A DNA stretch of 14,239 nt from an uncultured Oscillospiraceae bacterium (GTDB lineage: Bacteria; Bacillota; Clostridia; Oscillospirales; Ruminococcaceae): contig CAKSGA010000060.1 of NCBI GenBank assembly GCA_934454435.1, positions 1-14,239 of the forward strand, written 5' to 3'. Positions 8,004-14,051 of the stretch are shown here, piece by piece. Position numbers and translations under genes: made by a program. The notes beneath the pieces were generated by a model that was given only the letters and a program-made list of their open reading frames with translations, was not told the origin of the DNA and searched no databases. How positions within the stretch are numbered: the stretch's first letter is position 1; the number at the start of each line of letters is the position of its first letter.

Positions 8004-8021
8004 CTGCCACATATATGGCAG
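8004..8021. promoter_or_regulatory. 18-bp palindrome, possible operator of the TAXI-GltS unit
   Basis: CTGCCACATATATGGCAG is palindromic at 16 of 18 positions and ends 13 bp before the -35 of the TAXI promoter. The position suits an activator site or an upstream operator. It has no T-run in either direction. The binding protein is unknown. Confidence 0.45.
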
Positions 8022-8034
8022 GTTCAAAAAATCC

Positions 8035-8063
8035 TTGAAAAAAGTCGGGATCTGTGGTAAAAT
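8035..8063 (+). promoter_or_regulatory. Sigma-A-type promoter of the TAXI-gltS operon
   Basis: TTGAAA (8035-8040), 17 bp and TAAAAT (8058-8063) make a good vegetative promoter. Transcription would start near 8070, about 40 nt before the first gene, with no other promoter seen between the three genes downstream. Confidence 0.7.
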
Positions 8064-8111
8064 ATATTTGTATGTACTTTTCAGGACGACTTCTACCGAA
8101 AGGCGGTTCTT

Positions 8112-9104
8112 ATGAAAATAAAGAAGATACTTCTGTCCGCTGCCGCTGCGTGCACTGCGCTGACTTCTCTCTGTGCCTGCGGAGAGAACTCCGGGCTCCG
8201 GCTCGGCACCGGCAATCCCGGAGGGATATATTATGCATATGGATCAATGCTCAGCGAGCTTGACGGGACAGTAATTGACGTCAAGAAAACGGAGGGCTCC
8301 AGGGCGAACATGCGCCTGATGAACGAGGGTTTCCTGGACCTTGCCATCGTCCAGAGTGACGTTCTTGCCGAAGCCGCCGGCGGCACCGGGGACTTCGAGG
8401 GTTCCCCCGTGAACGGAGTACGTGCTGTCGCAGGGCTTTATTACGAGGCTTTCCAGGTGATCGTGCGGGCGGACTCAGACATTTACGCCGTTTCTGACCT
8501 CAGAGGCAGGACCATATCAGTTGGCGAGGAGGGCTCCGGCGTTTCAGGGAACGCTGAATACCTGCTGACCTCCGCAGGAATACCTGCGAACTCAGTCAGC
8601 ATGGTGAACATGTCCTATGCGGAGTCGGCGCTGGCGCTTGAAGATGGTTCCATTGACGCTTTCTTCGTGATACTTGGCACACCGTCTACTGTCGTGACCG
8701 AGCTTTCAGAGAGCACGGATATCCGCTTTCTCCCGCTGAACGAACACACGATCTCCGCAATGACGAACATTTACGGCGGCTACTATAGCATGACCATCCC
8801 CGCCGGTACATATCATGGTCAGGACGAGGATATCCCCACCGTGGGAGTCAAGGCGGTGCTCACCGCCGACAGCCGGATAAGCAGCAGCGAGATACACGAC
8901 ATCACGGAGCTCCTGTTCAACAAAAGCGGCAGTATAAAATATACCGTGACAGTCGCTGAACCGGAGCTGGATTTTGCGGTCAGCGGAATTCCCTGCGCAT
9001 TTCACGACGGCGCAGCGAAGTACTACGAAAGTGTCGGCGTGACTGTTGAAACTGACCCCACGGCAGGGGTCAGCCGGTTAACGTTCGGCAGCACAGGAGA
9101 TTAA
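8112..9104 (+). CDS. TAXI-family solute-binding lipoprotein
   Basis: A 330-residue extracytoplasmic binding protein. Residues 1-23 are a lipoprotein signal (MKIKK, hydrophobic core, lipobox LCAC), with Cys23 as the likely lipidated residue on the outer face of the membrane. The TAXI signatures follow: LGTGNPGGIYYAYG at 31-44 and a segment ending in LAIVQSD at 77-83. A type-2 periplasmic-binding fold with two lobes is expected. TAXI proteins normally feed TRAP transporters, and characterised members bind glutamate or 2-oxoglutarate-like acids. Here no TRAP membrane subunit is present; the next gene, 11 bp away, encodes a GltS symporter, so glutamate or a related acid is the likely ligand by inference. 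The start ATG follows AAAGGCGG, a moderate ribosome site. Confidence 0.9.
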   Translation: MKIKKILLSAAAACTALTSLCACGENSGLRLGTGNPGGIYYAYGSMLSELDGTVIDVKKTEGSRANMRLMNEGFLDLAIVQSDVLAEAAGGTGDFEGSPVNGVRAVAGLYYEAFQVIVRADSDIYAVSDLRGRTISVGEEGSGVSGNAEYLLTSAGIPANSVSMVNMSYAESALALEDGSIDAFFVILGTPSTVVTELSESTDIRFLPLNEHTISAMTNIYGGYYSMTIPAGTYHGQDEDIPTVGVKAVLTADSRISSSEIHDITELLFNKSGSIKYTVTVAEPELDFAVSGIPCAFHDGAAKYYESVGVTVETDPTAGVSRLTFGSTGD

Positions 9105-9115
9105 GGAGGACTTTT

Positions 9116-10309
9116 TTGCACGTATTAAATATCGACATGTACCAGACTCTTGCCCTGGCGGTAGGAGTCCTGTTCCTGGGAGGGTTCCTGAAAAAGAAGA
9201 TACGTTTTCTGGAAACCTTCTGCATTCCCGCCCCGGTCGTGGGAGGAATTGTATTTGCGGTGGTATCATGCATTCTCTATGTCACCGGGGCGGTGGAATT
9301 CAACTTTGACGAAACGCTGAAAAATGTCTGCATGGTCATGTTCTTTACGTCCGTAGGATTTCAGGCGAACATCAGGGTGCTCCGTGCCGGAGGGCTGAGC
9401 CTGCTGATTTTCCTGGTCTGCCTGTTCGGGCTGATAGTCGTGCAGAACCTTGCCGCCGTGGGTCTTTCAGAGCTTCTGGACATCAGCCCGCTTATCGGCA
9501 TGTGCACGGGCTCCATTCCTATGGTGGGAGGTCACGGCACCTCCGGAGCATTCGGCCCGGTGCTGGAGGACTTCGGCATTGAGGGTGCAACAACATTCTG
9601 CACCGCCGCTGCGACCTTCGGACTGATCATAGGCTCGCTGATGGGAGGTCCTATCGCACGGCGCCTGATAATCAGGCACAAACTGACGGACGCCGTTGTG
9701 GCAGAGGACGCTGCGCTCCTTGAAGAAGAGGAGCAGAAGCACCACCGCTCGGTCAGCATGTACGCTCCCGCAGCTTACCAGATAGCTATCGCAATGGGTA
9801 TCGGCACGGTGGTTTCCTGGGCGCTTTCGCTGACCGGAATGACGTTCCCGGTATATATAGGCTCCATGATAGTTGCGGCGTTCATGCGGAACTTCGATGA
9901 ATTCACCGGAAAGCTGCATATCCACATGGGCGAGATAAATGACATCGGAGGTATCTGCCTGTCGCTGTTCCTGGGTATCGCAATGATAACGCTGAAGCTC
10001 TGGCAGCTTGCGGAGCTCGCACTGCCGCTGATAGTTCTGCTCATAGCCCAGGTGATCATCATGGCACTGTTCTCCTACTTCGTTGTATTCAACGTGATGG
10101 GCAGGGACTATGACGCAGCAGTGCTGTGTGCGGGAGTATGCGGCTTCGGAATGGGCGCCACGCCCAACGCCATGGCGAACATGCAGGCGATAACTGAGAA
10201 GTTTGCACCATCGGTCAAGGCGTACCTGCTGGTCCCCATCGTGGGAAGCATGTTTGCGGATTTCATCAACAGCCTGGTCATAACGTTCTTTATAAATTTC
10301 ATCACATGA
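9116..10309 (+). CDS. gltS: GltS-type sodium/glutamate symporter
   Basis: A 397-residue membrane protein close to the usual GltS length of about 400. GltS imports glutamate with sodium ions. Family signatures are IPAPVVGG at 37-44, GGHGTSGAFG at 138-147 in the first repeat, and GFGMGATPNAMANMQA at about 341-356 in the second. Around ten hydrophobic segments are arranged as two repeats, separated by an acidic loop near 200-212 (EEEEQKHH). The start is a TTG at 9116: AAGGAGG (9103-9109) lies 6 nt before it and overlaps the stop of the upstream gene, whereas the next ATG (9137) is 27 nt away. E. coli GltS works without a binding protein; the tight coupling to a TAXI lipoprotein suggests a binding-protein-assisted version here. 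Confidence 0.92.
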   Translation: MHVLNIDMYQTLALAVGVLFLGGFLKKKIRFLETFCIPAPVVGGIVFAVVSCILYVTGAVEFNFDETLKNVCMVMFFTSVGFQANIRVLRAGGLSLLIFLVCLFGLIVVQNLAAVGLSELLDISPLIGMCTGSIPMVGGHGTSGAFGPVLEDFGIEGATTFCTAAATFGLIIGSLMGGPIARRLIIRHKLTDAVVAEDAALLEEEEQKHHRSVSMYAPAAYQIAIAMGIGTVVSWALSLTGMTFPVYIGSMIVAAFMRNFDEFTGKLHIHMGEINDIGGICLSLFLGIAMITLKLWQLAELALPLIVLLIAQVIIMALFSYFVVFNVMGRDYDAAVLCAGVCGFGMGATPNAMANMQAITEKFAPSVKAYLLVPIVGSMFADFINSLVITFFINFIT

Positions 10310-10330
10310 TTTGCTGGAATGGAGGCAGCT

Positions 10331-10510
10331 ATGAAAGATAACAAACAGAAACTGGATTACTTTTCTGAGAACCTTGCGTTCCCGGAGATCCACGTGAACT
10401 CACAGAAGCCCGCAGAGGACGACACGGAGCTCCCCGGAAAAGGCGATGTCGTATATGACAATCTCGCCGTGCCGGAAATAAAGGTAAAGAAAACAAAGGG
10501 TCACCTCTAA
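10331..10510 (+). CDS. 59-residue protein with a duplicated NLAxPEIxV motif
   Basis: Start chosen at the ATG at 10331, which follows GGAGG (10321-10325) by 5 nt; an in-frame ATG at 10319 lies before that site. The gene is 21 bp after gltS on the same strand. I do not recognise the family. The protein is hydrophilic, with no signal peptide or membrane segment. It contains the same 14-residue unit twice, 30 residues apart: DYFSENLAFPEIHV (9-22) and DVVYDNLAVPEIKV (39-52). Eight of 14 positions are identical, yet six of those eight codon pairs differ at the third base, so the peptide appears to be under selection. A basic tail (KVKKTKGHL) follows. Its last codon and stop fall in the terminal repeat of the palindromic element, so the original C-terminus may have been altered. 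Confidence 0.72.
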   Translation: MKDNKQKLDYFSENLAFPEIHVNSQKPAEDDTELPGKGDVVYDNLAVPEIKVKKTKGHL

Positions 10511-10652
10511 AAACCTCATGTGAGCGAAAATGTGCAGTGCGCACCATCTTCGTCGTCAAACCTCCTCGTAAGGCATACAGCCTTACTTCGTCGGCTTTCC
10601 TAGAAGCTGGCACACCCTGCCCATTTTTGCTTTTCACACCGGTTTTTAGAGG
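10504..10652. repeat. 149-bp MITE-like palindromic element
   Basis: The ends are perfect 12-bp inverted repeats, CCTCTAAAAACC (10504-10515) and GGTTTTTAGAGG (10641-10652). Inside, the left arm (about 10516-10550) and the reverse complement of the right arm (about 10603-10640) still resemble each other over some 35 bp. A third perfect stem sits in the middle, GTAAGGC/GCCTTAC (10568-10574 and 10580-10586) with a 5-nt loop. No reading frame with a recognisable product lies inside, and no clean target-site duplication is visible. It could be a non-autonomous transposable element or an intergenic repeat that folds as RNA. Confidence 0.7.
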
Positions 10653-10682
10653 TTCCCAAAGGAAAAGAAATAAGGAAACGCA

Positions 10683-11240
10683 ATGAAAAAATACTACATA
10701 TTCGACCTGGACGGGACCCTTGCAGACAGCATGGGCTGGTGGTACGGGAGCCTCCCAAGGGATTTCAGGGACGGCGATGAAGCCCTGGAGGAAATACGCC
10801 GCTTCATGCATCAGAAATACGCAGACACTATCCTGCCTAAACCCGGCGCACTGGAGCTTCTGGAACGGCTGCAAAAGCAGAATGTCACTATGTGCATTGC
10901 AAGTGCCACCGACCAGTGGGTATCAGAGCCGTTCATAAAGAAATACGACCTCGGGAAGTTTTTTGAGTTCTACATCGACTGCACCGAAGTCGGAGCGAAA
11001 AAGGACAAGCCTGATATCTACCTTGAAGCAGCACGCCGGCTTGGTGCTGCTCCGCAGGAATGCGTGGTGGTCGAGGACTCCGCCTACTGCGCCGGAACGG
11101 CGCACAATGCCGGCTTCACGGTGGTGGGGGTCTATGATGTGAACACCGCTCCCCGGGGTGACGTCAGCGAGTTTTCAGACGTGTATGTCCGGGAGCTTGA
11201 CGAGTATATCAAGATGATAATTCGTGCATCGTCAGAATAG
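10683..11240 (+). CDS. HAD-superfamily phosphatase (subfamily IA, phosphoglycolate phosphatase-like)
   Basis: The 185-residue product has all four HAD motifs. Motif I is FDLDGTLADS with nucleophile Asp8 and acid/base Asp10, motif II is CIASAT with Ser74, motif III is Lys109 in KKDKPDIY, and motif IV is VVVEDS with Glu131 and Asp132. The small cap (about 15-65) is shorter than usual for phosphoglycolate phosphatases or beta-phosphoglucomutases (typically about 215-230 residues in total). It is therefore probably a phosphatase of small phosphometabolites, with substrate undetermined. TAAGGA just upstream of the ATG (10683) serves as ribosome site. It is separated from the transport operon by the palindromic element; no promoter of its own was found, so readthrough across that element may be needed. 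Confidence 0.85.
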   Translation: MKKYYIFDLDGTLADSMGWWYGSLPRDFRDGDEALEEIRRFMHQKYADTILPKPGALELLERLQKQNVTMCIASATDQWVSEPFIKKYDLGKFFEFYIDCTEVGAKKDKPDIYLEAARRLGAAPQECVVVEDSAYCAGTAHNAGFTVVGVYDVNTAPRGDVSEFSDVYVRELDEYIKMIIRASSE

Positions 11241-11365
11241 GGCGTCCTTACGATACAGGACTTTCGCCCGGACTGTTTTGTCACATCTCACTAAAAAACC
11301 GTGAATTGATGGCGGTATTTCTACGTGAAATTTGTCAAAAAAATAACGAAATTCTCTTCACACTA

Positions 11366-11394
11366 TTGACAATCCTGTGGTATTGTGTTAGAAT
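11366..11394 (+). promoter_or_regulatory. Sigma-A promoter of the NhaD/ArsB-type permease
   Basis: A perfect TTGACA (11366-11371), 17 bp and TAGAAT (11389-11394). The predicted start at about 11401 falls on the first bases of the stem-loop described next. Confidence 0.8.
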
Positions 11395-11401
11395 TAATAG
11401 G

Positions 11402-11457
11402 CACAAAATCTCCCGTGTATAGTTCGCAGCGAAGCGGACCAGGGGAGATTTTCTGTG
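11402..11457 (+). ncRNA. Structured 5' leader of the permease mRNA
   Basis: A 10-bp perfect stem, AAAATCTCCC (11405-11414) with GGGAGATTTT (11443-11452), encloses a second stem GTTCGC (11422-11427) with GCGGAC (11434-11439, one G-U pair) and an AGCGAA loop. CACA/TGTG may extend the base. The run GATTTTC after the stem is too short for a convincing terminator. Starting within a few bases of the predicted transcript 5' end, it may protect the mRNA or act as a small cis-regulatory RNA. No known riboswitch class was recognised. Confidence 0.5.
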
Positions 11458-11520
11458 TGGAGAAAAAAATGGCGCTTACATATAAATAATAAACGGCGCT
11501 TCTTGAACGGAGGTAACTCA

Positions 11521-13065
11521 ATGGTAATAGCAACAACACTTGCTGCTGTCGTTTTCATCGTCATGTTTATCATGTCGGCGAGGGACAGGCTTACAAGGGG
11601 CGCTGCAATGGGCATGAGTGCAGTCGGCATGATCCTTCTCGTGTTCGGTATTTTTACCGGGCTCAGCGGAGATAACACAGGGCTGCTTGCAAAGATAGTC
11701 GCAGTGCTGATCTTTGTCGTGATGTTCGTGCTTATAATCATGGACAAGATCGAGCGGCATATCGTAACGCTCTGCTGCGGTCTTGCGACGCTTGTGCTGG
11801 TTTTCGGCATCTGCATGAAGGATCTCAACGCTATCTGGCAGACCCTCAATATAGGCAATATCTTCACCACGGGCTTCTGGTACACCGCCGGCTCTTCTGA
11901 AGAGAGCTCCTCGGGTATCAACTGGGCGACCATCATCTTCATCGCAGGAATGATGATCATGGTCGAGGGCATGGCTAAGGCAGGCTTCTTCAGATGGCTC
12001 TGCATGACCCTTGCAAAGGCTGTAAAGTACAAGGTCGTTCCGCTTTTCATCACATTCATGCTGATGTCTGCGGTGCTCTCGATGTTCATCGACAGTATCA
12101 CGGTTATCCTGTTCCTTGCTGCCGTAACGGTCGAGCTTGCCCAGCTGCTGAAATTCGACCCGATACCGATGATATTGTCCGAGGTATTCTGTGCGAACCT
12201 CGGCGGCTCGGCAACCATGTGCGGCGACCCGCCAAACATCATCGTCGGCACCTCCCTCGGCTATTCCTTTGCTGATTTCGTAACAAACACAGGCGTTATT
12301 GCTGGCATTGCACTGGTGTTCGTTGTATTTTACTTCTTCATCATCTTCCGCAAGGACCTCAGGGAAGCAAGCAAGAACAACATCGACACTTCCACCCTGC
12401 CTGACCCCAGGGAAGCTATTACCGACAAGAAAAGCTTCATCATCAGTATCGTGATATTCCTTATCGCTGTTGTAATGCTGGTTACACATGCACAGACCGG
12501 CCTTACCGTTGCATTCATCGGCGGCGTTATCGCAATTGCCACCCTTGCGACCTCCGGCAAGAACTGCCTTGAACTCATCAAAAAGGTCGATTACAAGACC
12601 CTGTTGTTCTTTGTGGGCCTGTTCGTTGTAGTCGGCGGTCTGGAGCAGACTGGTATCCTCGAGATCGTAGCTAACTTCATTGAGATGATAAGCGGCGGTA
12701 ATGTCGTTCTGGTCGTTATCATCATCATCTGGCTCTCCGCTGTTGCAAGCTCGGTCGTGGACAACATCCCGTTCGCTGCTACGATGGTCCCCATCATTCA
12801 GCGGCTTGCACAGGTCAGCGGCCTTGGCGCAGACTATCAGGACGTTCTTGCATGGTCCCTTTCCCTCGGTACGGATATCGGCGGTAGCGCAACTCCTATC
12901 GGTGCTTCTGCTAACGTTGTCGGGACCTCGGTTGCTGCAAAGCACGGTCACCCCATCAGCTGGGGCAAGTATCTCAAGGCGTGCGTCCCCGCTACTGTCC
13001 TCGTACTTATCATCTGCACCGCTCTGATATTCATCAGGTACGGCGCAGAACTCGGTATGGCTTAA
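11521..13065 (+). CDS. ArsB/NhaD/SLC13-superfamily permease
   Basis: A 514-residue membrane protein with about twelve hydrophobic segments. The ATG at 11521 is chosen because CGGAGG (about 11510-11515) precedes it; the in-frame GTG at 11455 has no ribosome site and lies in the leader stem region. The two diagnostic hairpin motifs of the ion transporter superfamily are NLGGSATMCGDPPNIIVG (about 225-242) and TDIGGSATPIGASANVVG (about 451-468), which form the substrate and cation site in inverted repeats. The GDPPN motif is shared by NhaD sodium/proton antiporters, ArsB-type anion pumps and the mammalian P protein group. The substrate cannot be told from sequence alone; sodium export or organic/inorganic anion transport are both possible. 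It appears monocistronic, with its own promoter and structured leader. Confidence 0.85.
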   Translation: MVIATTLAAVVFIVMFIMSARDRLTRGAAMGMSAVGMILLVFGIFTGLSGDNTGLLAKIVAVLIFVVMFVLIIMDKIERHIVTLCCGLATLVLVFGICMKDLNAIWQTLNIGNIFTTGFWYTAGSSEESSSGINWATIIFIAGMMIMVEGMAKAGFFRWLCMTLAKAVKYKVVPLFITFMLMSAVLSMFIDSITVILFLAAVTVELAQLLKFDPIPMILSEVFCANLGGSATMCGDPPNIIVGTSLGYSFADFVTNTGVIAGIALVFVVFYFFIIFRKDLREASKNNIDTSTLPDPREAITDKKSFIISIVIFLIAVVMLVTHAQTGLTVAFIGGVIAIATLATSGKNCLELIKKVDYKTLLFFVGLFVVVGGLEQTGILEIVANFIEMISGGNVVLVVIIIIWLSAVASSVVDNIPFAATMVPIIQRLAQVSGLGADYQDVLAWSLSLGTDIGGSATPIGASANVVGTSVAAKHGHPISWGKYLKACVPATVLVLIICTALIFIRYGAELGMA

Positions 13066-13079
13066 CGGCTGATCTGAAC

Positions 13080-13141
13080 TGCCGGAGCTTCCCTGTACGG
13101 TTCCGGGGTCATTCCCCGGAAGTGCATGCGGAGCTCCGGCA
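13080..13141 (+). terminator. Nested stem-loop downstream of the permease
   Basis: An outer 10-bp stem, TGCCGGAGCT (13080-13089) with AGCTCCGGCA (13132-13141), encloses a perfect inner hairpin, TTCCGGGG (13101-13108) with CCCCGGAA (13114-13121). It starts 15 bp after the stop codon. The structure is very stable but no proper T-run follows (ATTAGCTTTC), so it may be a weak terminator, an mRNA 3' end stabiliser or a palindromic repeat. Confidence 0.5.
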
Positions 13142-13168
13142 TTAGCTTTCAGCTTCTGGACCCCACCC

Positions 13169-13195
13169 AGCCTTTCAGAAAAATCCCGAAAGGCT
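13169..13195. repeat. Small inverted repeat before the cytidylate-kinase-like gene
   Basis: AGCCTTTC (13169-13176) and GAAAGGCT (13188-13195) form a perfect 8-bp stem with an 11-nt loop, ending directly before the -35 box of the next gene. No T-run follows in either direction. It could be a regulatory site or a remnant terminator. Confidence 0.4.
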
Positions 13196-13196
13196 A

Positions 13197-13225
13197 TTGC
13201 AAAAATATGATATATGTGCTAAAAT
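13197..13225 (+). promoter_or_regulatory. Sigma-A-type promoter of the cytidylate-kinase-like gene
   Basis: TTGCAA (13197-13202), 17 bp and TAAAAT (13220-13225), placing the transcript start about 40 nt before the ATG. Confidence 0.65.
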
Positions 13226-13270
13226 AAAAACAGACAAAGCGGTAACTCGTTTTGAAAAGGAGGTCATTTC

Positions 13271-13864
13271 ATGGAAAAGCAGATCATCATTTCCGTAGGC
13301 CGTGAGTTCGGCAGCGGCGGACACATCGTTGCAGCAAACCTCGCAAAGCATTTCGGACTTCCCCTGCTGGACAGCAATATCCTTGCGGAGATCGCCAAGG
13401 AAAATAACACCAGCGAAGAATATCTCAGAAAGTATGATGAAAGCGCAAGGAACCTGTTATTCTCCAGAACCGTGAACGGTTTCAGCAACTCTCCGGAGGA
13501 GATCATTGCGCAGATGCAGTTCGACTATATCAGGAAAAGGGCTGACGCAGGCGAGAGCTTCGTGGTCATCGGCAGATGCGCAGACTGGGTGCTGCGTGAC
13601 AATCCTGCGCTCATACGCATATTTATACTCGGCGATATGGACGCAAAGATAAAGCGCACCGCCGAGCGTGAGAACATCTCCCCCGAAAAGGCAAAGTCCC
13701 GCATCGAACAGGCGGACAAGCGCCGCAAGTACTTCCACAACACCCACAGCGACAACAAGTGGGGCGACTCCAGGAGCTATGATATCACTGTGAATTCGTC
13801 AAAGCTCGGTCTTGATCAGACGACTGACCTTCTGGTCAGATACGTTGAGCTCAACAGCAAATAA
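13271..13864 (+). CDS. Cytidylate-kinase-like family protein
   Basis: This 197-residue P-loop protein is common in Clostridia. The N-terminal motif VGREFGSGGH (9-18) corresponds to the nucleotide-binding loop of cytidylate kinase but has Gly-Gly-His where canonical Walker A has Gly-Lys-Ser/Thr. Nucleotide handling may therefore differ from true Cmk. Further conserved parts are LLDSNIL (32-38), a VIGRCADWVL segment near 97-107, and a lid-like basic stretch near 131-158 (RTAERENISPEKAKSRI, DKRRKYFH). No signal peptide or membrane segment is present. The true substrate of this family is not established. AAGGAGG (13257-13263) lies 7 nt before the ATG. It has its own promoter and terminator, so it is probably transcribed alone. 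Confidence 0.87.
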   Translation: MEKQIIISVGREFGSGGHIVAANLAKHFGLPLLDSNILAEIAKENNTSEEYLRKYDESARNLLFSRTVNGFSNSPEEIIAQMQFDYIRKRADAGESFVVIGRCADWVLRDNPALIRIFILGDMDAKIKRTAERENISPEKAKSRIEQADKRRKYFHNTHSDNKWGDSRSYDITVNSSKLGLDQTTDLLVRYVELNSK

Positions 13865-13869
13865 ACTAT

Positions 13870-13906
13870 AGTCTGGCAGTTATCAGCTGCCAGGCTTTCC
13901 CTTTTC
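13870..13906 (+). terminator. Intrinsic terminator after the cytidylate-kinase-like gene
   Basis: AGTCTGGCAG (13870-13879) pairs with CTGCCAGGCT (13887-13896) in a 10-bp stem with one G-U pair and a 7-nt loop, followed by TTTCCCTTTTC. It lies 6 bp after the stop codon. Confidence 0.85.
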
Positions 13907-13973
13907 ACACATTGTGACCAGAGATACTTTTTTGTGCAAATTTTCCCAATTGAGCTTTCCGCCTGCAGGGGTA

Positions 13974-14002
13974 TTGAAAATAAAAAGATAAAGTGTTATA
14001 AT
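13974..14002 (+). promoter_or_regulatory. Sigma-A-type promoter of the last, partial gene
   Basis: TTGAAA (13974-13979), 17 bp and a perfect TATAAT (13997-14002), about 50 nt before the ATG at 14052. Confidence 0.75.
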
Positions 14003-14051
14003 ATATTAAGGACATACAACCAATCCTTTTTATAAACGACAGGAGCTTTAT

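Noticed and set aside
10490..10665. AAAGG on both sides of the palindromic element as a target-site duplication
   Set aside because: The copies are 4-5 bp away from the element ends rather than adjacent, and a 5-mer is too common.
10329..10874. 181-codon minus-strand open frame across the palindromic element
   Set aside because: It overlaps three better-supported features, has no domain and no plausible start signal, so the element is unlikely to encode it.
11241..11300. Terminator after the HAD gene (GTCCT/AGGAC hairpin near 11244-11261)
   Set aside because: Only a 5-bp stem with an 8-nt loop and three T residues after it; too weak to call.
11518..12951. 477-codon minus-strand open frame across the permease gene
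   Set aside because: His/Asp/Cys-rich composition with no recognisable fold, antisense to a clear transporter gene, and no ribosome site; a codon-bias shadow.
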